Source of the DNA: Rachicladosporium sp. CCFEE 5018 | Lineage: Eukaryota; Ascomycota; Dothideomycetes; Cladosporiales; Cladosporiaceae | NCBI GenBank assembly: GCA_002077045.2 | Contig: KZ111175.1 | Coordinates: 72,067 to 136,066 of the forward strand | Direction of reading: 5' to 3' | DNA: 64,000 nucleotides | Part shown: one piece after another, positions 21,448-32,529 of the stretch | Position numbering within the stretch: the stretch's first letter is position 1 | Layout: each line of letters starts with the position of its first letter | The notes under the pieces: model-generated | Database searches by the model: none | Seen by the model: the letters and a program-made list of their open reading frames with translations, nothing else | What the model was told of the DNA's origin: nothing | Program-made: the position numbers and the translations under genes

Positions 21448-22935
21448 ATGCCCAAATCCACCTGGACTGAGCTCCTCAACACCGCTCAAATCACCAAGGA
21501 CTTCTCCGAAACGCCCTACGGCCTCAAATGGCGCAGTAACACTTTCTTCATCATCGCCACGGTCGCCGTAGGTCTCTTCTGTGACCTCTTCCTCTACGGC
21601 CTCGTCGTTCCAATCCTACCTTTCATGCTCCAAGACCGGATCGGCCTTCCGAAAGACCAAATCCAAGGCCATGTCTCCGGACTGCTAGCCGCGTACGCCG
21701 CTTCGAGTGTGGTATTTAGTCCTCTCGCTGGCATTATCAGCGATAAGATTAGTACGCGCCAGGGACCTTTCTTGGGCGGACTTCTGGCACTGCTGTCCGC
21801 CACAATCCTGCTCTTCGTCGGTAAGAATCTCGCAACGCTGTATGTTGCCCGTATTCTGCAAGGTCTCAGTGCTGCCATAGTCTGGAGTATCGGTCTGACG
21901 CTCTGTCTTGAGACTGTCGGGCCGGAGAACTTGGGCAAGACGATCGGGACTGTGATCAGTTTTGCGAGTGTGGGTAGTTTGGCTGCACCGGCTCTTGGTG
22001 GTGTGCTTTATGCTAAGGCTGGGTATATGGGAGTATTTGGGGTGGGGTTTGCGGTGCTGGCTGTGGACTTTATCATGCGGGTGATGGTCATTGAGAAGAA
22101 GGTTGCGAAGAAGTACCCTGGTGGAGCGAAGCTCGTGGAGCAGAACCCTGACTCCCAGGGGGATGGTGGTGATGATGGGCAAGATGAGGAAGCCAATGAG
22201 TCTCAGCCTCTGCTCAGCAAGTCTCCTGACCAGGAAGACGAGAAGTTCTTCAAATTATCGAAAGATCAACCCCGCCTCGCTCGCGCCCTGCCAATCCTGC
22301 CCTGCCTTTCGCATCCGCGTCTGCTCTCCGCACTACTGGTAGCTCTGATCCAAGCAACCCTCCTCGGAGCCTTCGACAGCACCATCACTACCGAAGCGCA
22401 GGAGCTCTTCAATTTCACATCCCTCGAATCAGGCCTCCTCTTCGTTCCCCTCGGGATCTTCGACCTAATCCTTGGACCCGTGTTCGGCTGGGCAGTCGAC
22501 AAGTACGGCACCAAACCTGTGGCAGTCGGGGCGTATAGCTGGCTTACCATAGCCCTCACGCTTTTGCGCCTTCCGCAGGCTGGTGGCAAGGACCAGATCA
22601 TCCTATACTCCTGCTTGCTCTCCCTTTGTGGCGTTGGGCTTGCTGCTGTGGGCGCGCCGAGTATTGTTGAGGCTGGGGCTGTTGTTCAAAAGTATTATGA
22701 AGTCAATCCTGACTTTTTCGGCGAAGAAGGGCCTTATGCGCAGTTGTATGGGTTGAACAGTATGGTGTTCTCGGCCGGGTTGGCGTTGGGGCCGAGTCTG
22801 GCTGGAGGACTGAAGAGCGCGATTGGGTATGGGAATATGAATGCTGTGCTGGCTGGGATCTGCGGGGCGACTGCTGTCGTCTGCTTCCTCTTCATCGGCG
22901 GCTGGCCGATGGTATTGTCGAAAGGGAGGGATTGA
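21448..22935 (+). CDS. Major facilitator superfamily transporter, DHA1 type
   Basis: A single exon encodes 495 residues. The start ATG 21448 gives a short cytosolic N-terminus before TM1 (about 33-55). The pattern is 12 transmembrane segments in two halves. Motif A is GIISDKISTRQG (95-106), between TM2 and TM3. A hydrophilic acidic central loop (about 215-285) contains ESQPLL, which fits the [DE]xxxL[LI] sorting signal used for vacuolar targeting (inference). TM4-5 has the ARILQGLSAA and VSIG/LAAPALGG motifs of vesicular-amine/drug:H+ antiporters. The substrate is unknown. It is convergent with VMA8, with 98 bp between stop codons. Confidence 0.85.
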   Translation: MPKSTWTELLNTAQITKDFSETPYGLKWRSNTFFIIATVAVGLFCDLFLYGLVVPILPFMLQDRIGLPKDQIQGHVSGLLAAYAASSVVFSPLAGIISDKISTRQGPFLGGLLALLSATILLFVGKNLATLYVARILQGLSAAIVWSIGLTLCLETVGPENLGKTIGTVISFASVGSLAAPALGGVLYAKAGYMGVFGVGFAVLAVDFIMRVMVIEKKVAKKYPGGAKLVEQNPDSQGDGGDDGQDEEANESQPLLSKSPDQEDEKFFKLSKDQPRLARALPILPCLSHPRLLSALLVALIQATLLGAFDSTITTEAQELFNFTSLESGLLFVPLGIFDLILGPVFGWAVDKYGTKPVAVGAYSWLTIALTLLRLPQAGGKDQIILYSCLLSLCGVGLAAVGAPSIVEAGAVVQKYYEVNPDFFGEEGPYAQLYGLNSMVFSAGLALGPSLAGGLKSAIGYGNMNAVLAGICGATAVVCFLFIGGWPMVLSKGRD

Positions 22936-23033
22936 GGAAAGGGTGAAAGTGTCATGACAGATCAAATAACGCTGCTCGACGCTCGAAATGTACAGAAACT
23001 ACATAGACATCACACGCCATGCTCTGCTTACGC

Positions 23034-23883
23034 TCAGAATATCACGTCTTCGTCTCCATCATCTCCCAGTACGTTTCCACTTCCCTTGTTCTCCTTATCG
23101 CTCCCCTTTCCTTCCTCCTCGTCGTCGATCTTTTTCTTCCCCTTGAGCTTAGCCTGCCGTTCGGCCTCTTCTCTGGCTTGCGCCCGCTCTTTGACGCCCT
23201 TGACTTTCTTGAGCCGGAAGAACTCTTCTCTGTCCAGCTCGTCAAGTTCAGAGTTAATGTACTTGATTGTATTCTCAGTGCGGGGAATGATGATGTGTTC
23301 GCTAGGAACGAGGTCAGTAGCTGAATCTGCGTGAGGGGGGAGACGGGAGGACATACATAGCGTTCACACGTCGATTGACGACCTTAATAACCTCATCCAA
23401 AATCACAAACGCTGTTTGCAGACTCGCAAGCTCCACCAACGTCTCCACAGCCCTCGTATAGGTCTCCCTACACTTCTGAACTTGCTGCCCTCCCTTACCC
23501 AGTCCAGTCATCGCAAACTCTGACACTCCCTCCATCTGAAAGCTCTCAAACTGCGGCAAAAACACACCACTCACATTCTCCTGCCTTGTCCTGACCCTAA
23601 ACTTTGCCTGCCTCACACTCTCCGTGATCTGGTACCCTAATGAATTATTCCCGACCGCGTAGGTTACTTCTGCGAGACTGAAAGCGGCAATCTGCATGAC
23701 GCGACCCATCTTGCGTTTCGCTTCGTCGATTCGCTTGGTGATCTCGCGGAAACGTTTGGTGAGGGCTTCGGATTTGCGTTTCAGCAGGTCGTGGCCTACT
23801 TGGGCGCCTTTGAGTTTGCCTTTCATTGCGCCGAGGGATTGGCGCGTGGGGAAGACGGGCTCGCGGTCTTTGCCTCCTGACAT
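23034..23883 (-). CDS. VMA8: V-type ATPase subunit D
   Basis: Two exons, 23883-23357 and 23301-23034, are split by a 55-nt intron (gtatgt...cctag) and give 264 residues. The N-terminus (REPVFPTRQSLGAMKGKLKG) and the long coiled-coil helices (ALTKRFREITKRIDEAKRKM) are characteristic. So is the C-terminal half VNAIEHIIIPRTENTIKYI. Subunit D is the central rotor stalk of the V1 sector, coupling ATP hydrolysis to proton pumping at vacuole and Golgi membranes. The C-terminal tail is Lys/Glu-rich and disordered. Confidence 0.94.
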
Positions 23884-24483
23884 CTTGGTGGTGGTGGTGG
23901 TGGGTGGGTTTGTGGGAGGGTCTGGGAGGGGGCCTAATGGCAGTGGAGGAAGATGGGAGTCAGGCGAGTCGGTGGGATATGAGGAGGTACGCGAAGCTGG
24001 TAGTGAGGGTGGTGATGGCGCTACTGGTGTGAGATTGGGTGTAGAGTTTGTTGGTGTGTATTGAACTACAGTCTGACAAGTCTAATCGCCCGGACAAGCA
24101 GCGAGCTCGACCTCTCGACGTCAGTCCCACATGCTACACCCCTGCACGATTGGAAGTATGTCCCCATACTCCTGACTCGAGCGCCAAGTGCAGTCCAGTT
24201 GCTGGACAGACTTTCATCGACGAGTACTCTCGCCGACTTGCGCTTCTACGCCATGATCTCATCCACTTGCGTTCCAAGGATCACTGTCAGCACTCCCTCC
24301 CCCCCCGCGACGAACAAACGAGAGATTTCTCTTGAACGAGTCCTGCGGCACGGATGCCCGCAAGGAGTGTCGTCGAGTCCCAACGACTGCATTACATCGT
24401 TGCACCTGTATATCGAATATGCTGTACACATATCTTACACTTTGCCATCTGAACCAAACCCTCTACCTATCCCATCAACCTCA
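23884..24483. other. Intergenic, VMA8 promoter side to SYF1 3' side
   Basis: About 600 bp between two minus-strand genes, including a (GGT)n-like stretch just upstream of VMA8 (about 23886-23912). No gene is supported. Confidence 0.4.
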
Positions 24484-27164
24484 TCAGTCGTCAAGATCCA
24501 GCTCGACCTCTTCACTGTTCTTCACCGCCACCGGCCCATCGTTCTCCTTCCCATTGCGCTCGCTGGCGATCTTAGACACCTCAGGTCCGGTACTCGCCGC
24601 CACAAAGCCCACAGGTGCTCTAGCTTGCCGCTCAAGCTTAGCCATAGCGTCTCTCTTGCCATCGTCTTCGTCGTCATCTCCATCTGCAAAATCGGTGGCA
24701 GAGTCCTGCGCCATTTGTTGTTGTCGGGCGACGGCTTGTGAAGCGATGAAGGAGACGTCGGTGCTAGCAAGATACTTAGTAAAGATTCTGGGTAAGTAGA
24801 ATGGGAAGGGATAGGAGCAACGTACTTGAAGCGAGCGACAACACTCCGCTTGACTCGCAACATTTCCTTGAAAGTCTCTTCGTTCCCGTGTGCGACTTCG
24901 AAAGCCTCCCATTTCTTCCAAAACTCGGCTCCCTCTTTGACGCGAGGGTCGCAGAATTGACTCCCATGTCCAAAAATGGCTCTCGCCCTGTCCACTTCGC
25001 CAAGTCGTCGCTCCATCTCCGCAAACTTGACGCACATAGTTGCCGCCTCTTTGTCGGGCAGAGCAGCGATGGCACGCTCGTATATTGCTCGTGTCGAAGT
25101 AAGACCGAAGTTCGATGCCGATTTAGTGACATAAAAGTTGAACATTTCTGCTCTGTCTTCGTCCGCCACAGCTCGTGTACTGCGGTCGTATATTCGCATC
25201 GCATGTCGAGCGAGTCCTCGCTCCTCTTCCAGCGCGCCGTACATCAAGTACAGTGCTTTCGCGAATTTGGGTGGGCATGCTTCAAGTGCTTGTTCGAACA
25301 GATCTCGTAATCGTTCGATGCCGATCCGTCGGTCCACAGCTTTTGTGAGGTATAGATTCCACAGTTCAAAAGCGACCGGGTAAGAGAACAGATCTAGACC
25401 ACGCTCGTAGATCTTGAAAGACTCCTCGAAGCACTCGTGTTCCTCTAGCAGGTTGGCGTAGTTGACGACTGTTTGTGGAGTGGCGATCCGGAGTTCGAAA
25501 ATGCGATCGTATATCTCCCTTGTCTCTTCAAGTGTTGACACCGACTCGACGAGGTCTACGTAGAACGACCAAAGTTTCCAAGACTTGTGCACCCTCTGCT
25601 GCGGACTGAGTGTCTCGTCGAAGTAGTCCACTGTACTCCTCTTCGGCGCTTTCGTCGCTGCGGCCATGATCTTCACAGCTTGATCGAACTCTTCATTCCG
25701 CAACTCCATTTCTGCCCACTCTGTCCACATCTCGGCCAGCTCGGCAACAGACTTGAAAGGAACTTTGACGGCTTTTTCCAGTATCACGCGTGCCGTGGAC
25801 AGATCGCCGCCGGCTTCGTAGAGCTTCGCGTAGTTTGTCCAGAGCTCGTGAAAGCGGCCGAGTGCTTTCTTCGGACTTATGGCTGCGATAGCGTCCGTGT
25901 ATGTCTGAACCACCATCACCTTGTTATCACCCCACAGTGCTACTCGCTTCTGCCATTCATTGACGTTGTGTGGGTTCTGTCGCAGCAACACATCGTTCAC
26001 CAGGAACGGTCGGCGATCCATCAATTGCTCGAATCGCATCATCCGGATGTCAAGCTCAAGATCTGCGTCCACGTTTACCTTATTCTTCTGTTGGCGCGCA
26101 GCTGAGTCTTCGAGTTTGATCGAGATGAGCGCTTCCTCTGCTTCGGCATAAGCATCAAACACGACCGAGAAGTCACGGACGGTCATGACAGTCGTGATTC
26201 CTTCTTCGAAGATATCTCGTGCTCGCTCGTACGCGCCAAGATTGATGTAGTAACGTGCCAATCCAACCCACAGTATACCTCGCTGATCCGGAAAGCGCTG
26301 CAGGCCTGAGCGAATGATACGCTCGACAGACATGCTCGTGCCGCTGGAGAGTGGCAAAGGATTGGGTATCACTTTCGCGTTGTCGATCAGCACCTCCAGC
26401 ATCTCGGTCCAGTGCTCGAACGGTCCCTTCGCTTGCGCAGACTTGAAGCGCGAATTGTTGAGAATCTCCATATATCGCCTCACCGCTTCCGTGTATTTCC
26501 CCTGCTCAACCAGCAACTCGATGAACTCTTCCACGTGCTCCGGGTGAAGCTGGATGTATCGCCTCCAAATTCCCACCGCCGTGTCTCCACTCGCCGAATT
26601 TGCAAAAGGTCTGTACAGTGCCCAGACGCGATTGTGCTGTGTGAGTGGCAATGCTCTGAGAGCGCGATCGAACGTCCGCCGGGTGAAGGTGATAAGAGGC
26701 TGCTGGCAGAGGAAAGCGAGGTACATCTCCCATATCCGCGGCATCTTGTTCAGCAGGACCAGTGCGCGCTCAAACAGCGCATTCACTTTCTGGAACTCAG
26801 TTTTGTTTCTCGCTGGGTTCTTGCCCTTCAGATGTGCAGCCCTCAGCTCCAAGTAGAGCTTCCATAATTTGTAGCTTCGCGGCAACGCGATGCATGCCCG
26901 TTCTAGAACAAATGACTGCTCCAGCAGCGTCGCGTATTGCCGCTTGTACTGTATGTAGTCAAGCCATGGACGGACTGATCCAGGATTGCGGAGAATATCC
27001 AACTCATATATCGAATCTGCCTCTGCTACGAGGTAGAGTTGCGATGTTTGCGCCATGTTCGCGGGTGGTGCGTTGAGTGATGGCGTGAAGAAGTTCGAGA
27101 GCCTGGACTTCGCTTTGCCGAAAGAGTCCTGGATTGTGAGTGAGCGCAGCAACTCGCCCGGCAT
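24484..27164 (-). CDS. SYF1: Pre-mRNA-splicing factor Syf1 (HAT repeats)
   Basis: Two exons, 27164-24826 and 24763-24484, are split by a 62-nt intron (gtacgt...ctag). Splicing restores the conserved RFNTDVSFIASQAVA. The product is up to 872 residues; a second ATG at 27056 (MAQTSQLYLVAEADSIYE) could equally be the start, giving 836. The protein is an array of half-a-TPR (HAT) repeats with typical W..Y..fE motifs, for example RPWLDYIQYKRQ and KLWKLYLELR. Syf1 is a scaffold of the Prp19-associated (NTC) complex and is needed for spliceosome activation. The C-terminus is acidic and ends in LDLDD. Confidence 0.93.
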
Positions 27165-27799
27165 ACTTCACCGAAGCCCGCGATCAAGTGATCCAACGAA
27201 TGCACCTTCCTTCACTTCTACAATTCACGAACGGTGATCGGTTCGGAGACACGCTAACTTGGCCGCGCCGTTGGAGGGCCGAACCTTGGACAGGGGTATA
27301 GTATGATCTACCTTCTCAAATGTGCTACTGCAGGCCAGGTCGTGGTGACGTGATTGCACGATGCTGTGTTCGCGAGAAGACGCATGTAACTAGTAGGAAC
27401 GGAGCCAGATAAACGAGTGTTTCGTTATGCTCAGATACGCTTAGCTGCGATGGTAATATGATGTACTATAGCACGGGTGAGAAACACAGGTATGACTTGT
27501 CATCTCAGCTTCTCCGGTGGATTGACTCGTCGGTTGTGCTCACATACGTCTATCTGCGAAAGTAGATTTCGTACCAGTGTGTCGTTGAGAGACAGCATTG
27601 GATTGTGTAATGGTCACGAGAGACAGAGGGAGGTGGCAGTGAGGAAGGAAGTCGTTCACACCATCGATACGCGCTATTCTAGGTTCAAAAACGCCCAAAA
27701 CAAGACAATGCAGTCGCCGCTGCGGGGTATCTTCCGAGACTCCATTGTCCCAAACGAAGAGAAAAGTCGTGTGTCGTCGTAGGTATCGTCGTTGTTGCA
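27165..27799. other. Intergenic, SYF1 promoter and SUMO-protease 3' side
   Basis: About 635 bp. No gene is supported on either strand. Confidence 0.35.
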
Positions 27800-29644
27800 T
27801 CATAAGCCAGCGAAGCCTCCATTGTTCAACACAATGGCCATCATCTCACGGGCTCGCGGCATCTTGCTAGGGTAGAGTCGTTTGTAATTGACGTTACGCG
27901 CCGATGCGAGCCCATTGAAGCAGGTGAACACGCCACAATCGCTCATATTCGACTGTTGACGACTACGCGATCGCGAAAGCCCGTTCCACTCTTGGCCTTT
28001 GTACTCCGGACCAAGGTGCATTGCGAGATACTCCTTTGTGATCTTGAAGGCGCGGTCGCTGCTCCCGGACAGAGAATCCAGGTACTCGTACGTACGCGCT
28101 TTGCCGTTTATGATCAATAGAGTCCAATGGGCGCCAGTATTGATTGGTAAGAAGAGGCTTTCGCAGTCCAAGAGCTTCGGGCCATCGATCCCTTGGCGAC
28201 GACCCCACGTCTTGATGCCTTGCACCCCTTTCTCCGCCACGGTCTTGTACCAAGCCGTATTGAATGTCGCGTAAGGAGCAGCTTTACCCGACCCCTTCGC
28301 CCAACCCTCGTTCTTTGCGTCAACAAGGCAGCGAAACCAAGCGTTCACTGCCTCGTCATCAAGCCAAGAACCAGTACCATCGACTGTCGACAGGACGCGA
28401 TCGTATGTACTGCGCTTCAGGACAAATCCGCCAATCGTGTTGATCGTGTTGTTGGGCCTGTTGTTCGCGAGCTTCGTTCGAAACTCCGTCATCGCTTCGA
28501 CGGAGACGTCATCGATGATCGAGTCTCCCTGCTTGCTGCTTGTAGTGCGCTCGGATTTGACACTCCCCGTGGACTTGGACGATGGCTCAAGCTCATTTAC
28601 TGCGAGCTGTATACTCGCAGTCTTCGCCTTCGCGGCCGATGATAGACCAGATTGCACCCTTCGTTCTTTCGCCTTATCCACCGCTGACAAGGCACACTGC
28701 GCTCTGAGCGTAAACGCATCCAGGCGCTTCGTGAGGTCGGCGGCTCTGATATCGTCACCGTGAGAACTCGCAGGGCGAGATGGTGGGGGCGTGATAACGA
28801 TGCTGGCCCCCTTGAGAGAGACGTCCGACCCGTTCGGCAAGCTATTGGTCAGGTTCTGGCCCTTTCGCACAAGCTTCTCGCTCCGGCTCTCCATCGCCCT
28901 TTCCTGCTCTCGCTCCAACATGTCCTCCATTGCCCACTGCGCTGTGGCTGCCTGCGACTGCTCCTTCACCTCCATTCTCTTTTCCTTGCGCACAAACTTG
29001 ACTTGATTGTAAGTCCAGTCCTTGATCTTATCCTCGATTGGATTGCGTGGCGTGTCCCGCCAGATCTTGGCTGCTTCCTGCCATGCTCGATGGTCCTTGC
29101 GATGGCCACGGGAGCCGACTGGGTGAGAGGACATGAGGCGGGGGCAGTCCGGGTCTCGGTTCCACTCACTGAAGCTGGCGTTCGCCATGCCACTTGTGGG
29201 CTTCGGGAGTTCGTCCCGCTTCGCGACAGGCTTCATCGTCGTACGGTTTGGCTGATGGATTCGAGAAGGTGAGGTCGCGGCCAGTGAGGCTTTCACCGTG
29301 CCCCTCGCTACGTAGCTCAGCTGTTGACTGCGCGACGGCTCATGCACCTTCTCGACTGCGCGACGCTTGCCGCCAGTTATGTCCACTGATACTATTGTGG
29401 CTTCATGTTGGATAATGTTGCTCTCCGCGGCTTCGTGGCTCGACTGTGTTGTGTGTACGGCGTAACCTGCGAGGCCTTTCACGAGATTGAAAAAGCCAGC
29501 GGGAGTAAACCGCAGCCGTTCAGTAATCGACACCTTGGTGTCTCCACGCGAGGCGCTCTCAGTATCGACTCTCTCAGTATCGGCTCTCTCAGTATCGGCT
29601 GTGTCGGCTGTGCGCTTATATTGCGCGCTGCGAGTGCCGTTCAT
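27800..29644 (-). CDS. Ulp1-type (C48) SUMO protease
   Basis: A single exon encodes 614 residues from ATG 29644; an upstream in-frame extension lacks a convincing ATG. The C-terminal ~200 residues form the C48 cysteine-protease fold. The catalytic residues are H506 (GAHWTLLI), D523 (YLDS), Q564 and C570 (SNMSDCGVF). It should cleave SUMO from conjugates or process SUMO precursor. The first ~400 residues are disordered and basic, with a degenerate pentapeptide repeat near the start (DTERA/DTERV/DTESA). It is divergent from the unknown 525-residue protein, with 467 bp between start codons. The family is clear; Ulp1 versus Ulp2 orthology cannot be settled here. Confidence 0.87.
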   Translation of the reverse strand: MNGTRSAQYKRTADTADTERADTERVDTESASRGDTKVSITERLRFTPAGFFNLVKGLAGYAVHTTQSSHEAAESNIIQHEATIVSVDITGGKRRAVEKVHEPSRSQQLSYVARGTVKASLAATSPSRIHQPNRTTMKPVAKRDELPKPTSGMANASFSEWNRDPDCPRLMSSHPVGSRGHRKDHRAWQEAAKIWRDTPRNPIEDKIKDWTYNQVKFVRKEKRMEVKEQSQAATAQWAMEDMLEREQERAMESRSEKLVRKGQNLTNSLPNGSDVSLKGASIVITPPPSRPASSHGDDIRAADLTKRLDAFTLRAQCALSAVDKAKERRVQSGLSSAAKAKTASIQLAVNELEPSSKSTGSVKSERTTSSKQGDSIIDDVSVEAMTEFRTKLANNRPNNTINTIGGFVLKRSTYDRVLSTVDGTGSWLDDEAVNAWFRCLVDAKNEGWAKGSGKAAPYATFNTAWYKTVAEKGVQGIKTWGRRQGIDGPKLLDCESLFLPINTGAHWTLLIINGKARTYEYLDSLSGSSDRAFKITKEYLAMHLGPEYKGQEWNGLSRSRSRQQSNMSDCGVFTCFNGLASARNVNYKRLYPSKMPRAREMMAIVLNNGGFAGL

Positions 29645-30111
29645 GGTGGTCGCGTCCTGTGAGAGGTGCAGTACTGAGCTGCATATGCGGACACGCTCTC
29701 GGCAGTTAGTCAGCCATGTGGAACACACAATATGCACGACCGTTGTCACATCCCGCAGCCCTGTCGATCTCGTGTGCACAGACGCTGCGAGACAGGCTTA
29801 GTGCGACATCTGCAATCAACTCCCTTCGCAACGAGGGAGCATGTACAGATTGTTGCAGTGTTGGACAATCACTCGAATGTGAAGTCCAAAATGCCCAGTC
29901 CCGGCATATTGTAGTCCTGGTCTGCTGCACCGCTTTCGGTAGGGAAAGTCAGCTTCCTTTGTCTTCACGTGCGCAAGCCAATGCTTCACTGCACTTCAAG
30001 AAAGATAGTCGAGTAGCGCGTTGCAGCCTGGAGGGGATCTCGAAAACACTTTCACTCACCAGCAGACTTGCCCCTCCAAGCCACCATTCAAGCTTGCCCA
30101 GCCGACGCGCC
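29645..30111. promoter_or_regulatory. Divergent promoter, SUMO protease / unknown acidic protein
   Basis: 467 bp between divergent ATGs. The open frame continues upstream of 30112 without good coding quality, so I treat it as leader. No specific element is recognised. Confidence 0.4.
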
Positions 30112-31689
30112 ATGTCGCTGTTCCAGCGACTGTCTGATAGCATTTTCGCACTGGTCTCGCCGAGCAAGACACGCCTGCCGCCTACACCAGAGTCAGCCCC
30201 AGTCGCGAAGCAGCCTTCTCGCAAGTCGCGCAAAAGATCATTCCAGGAGTACGCACGAGGTAGTCGCAGCATGTCGCCCGCAGCCCGCGTCGACAGCTGG
30301 CTTGTCGACGGCCAGGACCGGAGGCCGTACCAGCCGCAGAGCCCGAGTACCAGTGGTACTCGGGGCCTGAAGCTACGACGAGAAGAGGATGTGTCGGAGG
30401 ATAGGATGGAAGTGGACGAGGAGCACAGCTTAGATACACAGAGCAAGAGCAGAGCATGGCAACATGACCATGGCGTGGCAGCACGTGCGCACAATATGAT
30501 GAGGATTGAAGACTATGAGGGCGATCAAGTGATGGACATTGATAGCAGTGAAGGTATTCAGGTCAGAGGAGAAGGCTTCGACGGTGAGAACGAGCTCGAC
30601 GATAGCAGCGTTGAGAATGAGCTGGACGACAGCAGCATTGAGGGAGTAAACGGGGGCGGTGTAGAGGAGGGCACCAATGGGATCCGGACAGCGATTGGTG
30701 TACACATTCCACCACCCGACACGGACAGCGAGATCTCCAGCCTCCTCTCTGACATACACGTCCACGAAAGCGACCTCGACGAGCTTGAAGACTCGGACAT
30801 CGACGTCGATCTTACAAATGTGGTGGATGAAGCCTCCTACATCGAGTCTACACCCAAGCGCAACAAGATCCTCACGCTTCCAATACAACAAGAAGCGCTC
30901 GGCGTCAGCGATTCGGAGCTTCGCGCAGCAGGCTTCGACGACGATCACATCATACTCGTGCAGAAGATCAAGATGCGAGGGCATGAGGCACTTCTCCCGA
31001 GCGCGCTACGCTACAGCCTCCGCCATCTGCCAGATGCGCTCTTCGCCACAGACAACACCACCTTCATCAGCAGTGTCCGCGGACTACATGCCAACAGCGA
31101 GAATGCACTCAACCGCTTGATCGACACCGCCTCCTACGCCCGCGATGCAATACTAGCAGGCTGTCGGACTCGCCCTGAGATCATAGTCCTCCGTCGCGTG
31201 CGCGAGTACCTCCGCTGGACAATGCGCGACTCGCAACTCGAGCAGCGCACCTTGATCCCGCTCCTCACTGTCATCGCCAAGCCAGCAGGCACACCCCACG
31301 CCACGCTCGAAACAATCGCCACTCACCGCCTCGAGAAGCTCGCGACCCGCTACCGCGAAGCGTTCCTCGTGCATCCCTCTACTGAGCGCTCCTCGCCCAT
31401 CTCACAAGCAGGCGTGCAGTACTCATACCCCACACCCACCCTCTACGGCATCATCGCTTCACACACGATCGTCGCTTTAGTGGCTTACACGCCACACGAT
31501 GAGGCCCGTAGGATCACGCCAATGGCGTTCTTTGATCTAACGCAGGTGGACTATGATGTTTGGAATGCGCTGGCGCTGGCCATTGTGGTGTGTCATGTGC
31601 GAAGCGTTTTGGTGAGGACTGCAGAAGAGACTGGGCTGGGGCTCAAGGTGCCGGGGCAGTTTCCTGAGGAGGAGGATCCGGACTTGTAG
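30112..31689 (+). CDS. Unknown acidic protein, 525 residues
   Basis: I do not recognise this protein. ATG 30112 (MSLFQRLSDSIFALVSPSKT) follows an upstream region of different composition. Residues 1-120 are basic and Ser/Pro-rich with a nuclear-signal-like KSRKRS. Residues about 100-260 are strongly acidic (EDRMEVDEEHS, a tandem ENELDDSS repeat, SDIDVDL). The last ~260 residues look folded: LGVSDSELRAAGF, ALRYSLRHLPDALF, ILAGCRTRPEIIVLRRVREY, then a hydrophobic segment TLYGIIASHTIVALVAYTP. There is no catalytic motif. The layout suggests a nuclear protein. It is divergent from the SUMO protease. Confidence 0.7.
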   Translation: MSLFQRLSDSIFALVSPSKTRLPPTPESAPVAKQPSRKSRKRSFQEYARGSRSMSPAARVDSWLVDGQDRRPYQPQSPSTSGTRGLKLRREEDVSEDRMEVDEEHSLDTQSKSRAWQHDHGVAARAHNMMRIEDYEGDQVMDIDSSEGIQVRGEGFDGENELDDSSVENELDDSSIEGVNGGGVEEGTNGIRTAIGVHIPPPDTDSEISSLLSDIHVHESDLDELEDSDIDVDLTNVVDEASYIESTPKRNKILTLPIQQEALGVSDSELRAAGFDDDHIILVQKIKMRGHEALLPSALRYSLRHLPDALFATDNTTFISSVRGLHANSENALNRLIDTASYARDAILAGCRTRPEIIVLRRVREYLRWTMRDSQLEQRTLIPLLTVIAKPAGTPHATLETIATHRLEKLATRYREAFLVHPSTERSSPISQAGVQYSYPTPTLYGIIASHTIVALVAYTPHDEARRITPMAFFDLTQVDYDVWNALALAIVVCHVRSVLVRTAEETGLGLKVPGQFPEEEDPDL

Positions 31690-32529
31690 GGCGAGGTCAT
31701 ATGGGAAAGGATTGTTTCTGCTTGTAGTACTATACCCTGGTGGAGTTGCTTGTACAGAGACGCGCTGTAGAGGAATTGCAAATGTCGCTTTCAGCAAAAG
31801 GTTCTGCGGATTCACGATCGAGCTTGTCGGATCGTCCGCTTCCTTCATCGTCCTAATTTAGACTCCTTCGGATCCACTCCGCTCTCCCACATGGTAAATG
31901 CACTACAGCGGAAGTGTACCCGCGGTCGAGTATCGCGTACAGTCCCCATGTGAGAGTAAGGTAGATATCGCAGACGTGGCTTTGACTGCCGTGACGAGGT
32001 ATGTAGTATCCAATGCAGTCTCGTGCAAGTCGTACAATGGCATCGCTCACATCTCATAATCACCATAAGATTAGATTATCCTGTCATCTAACGCCTCCGA
32101 TCCGATCACCCAAGCGGAACCCCAAAGCGTGCAAAAGGCAATCTGTGTGGTTGAGATCCCGGCGCAGCGAGCCGAAGACTCGAAGACCCCACGCCACGGG
32201 CTTCTGGAAGCGCGCATCGGCATCATCGAAAGATATCGAGAATCGTGCAGCGGACTCCCGAATATCGTCCGTATACACTCGTCTCTTTCATTATTGTAAC
32301 GTGTCATCTGGTCCATCATTGTAGCGCTGTCAACACTTCCACTCTTGATATACGAATAAACGAGCTGAACGCCTGGGCCCCAAAAAGCCTCACCTCTTCT
32401 CAGCCCACGAACGGCCCAATCCCACTCAGCTGCAGGATTGGACACTTTGCGGCAGATATACACAACTGTTCTTTCCTTCCTGTAACTTCACGACCACACT
32501 CGCTCACTAGCATCGCCTAGCCGATCATC
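31690..32529. promoter_or_regulatory. Upstream region of NADPH-P450 reductase
   Basis: 840 bp with no supportable gene. It should hold the terminator of the unknown gene and a long promoter/leader for the reductase. Confidence 0.35.
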
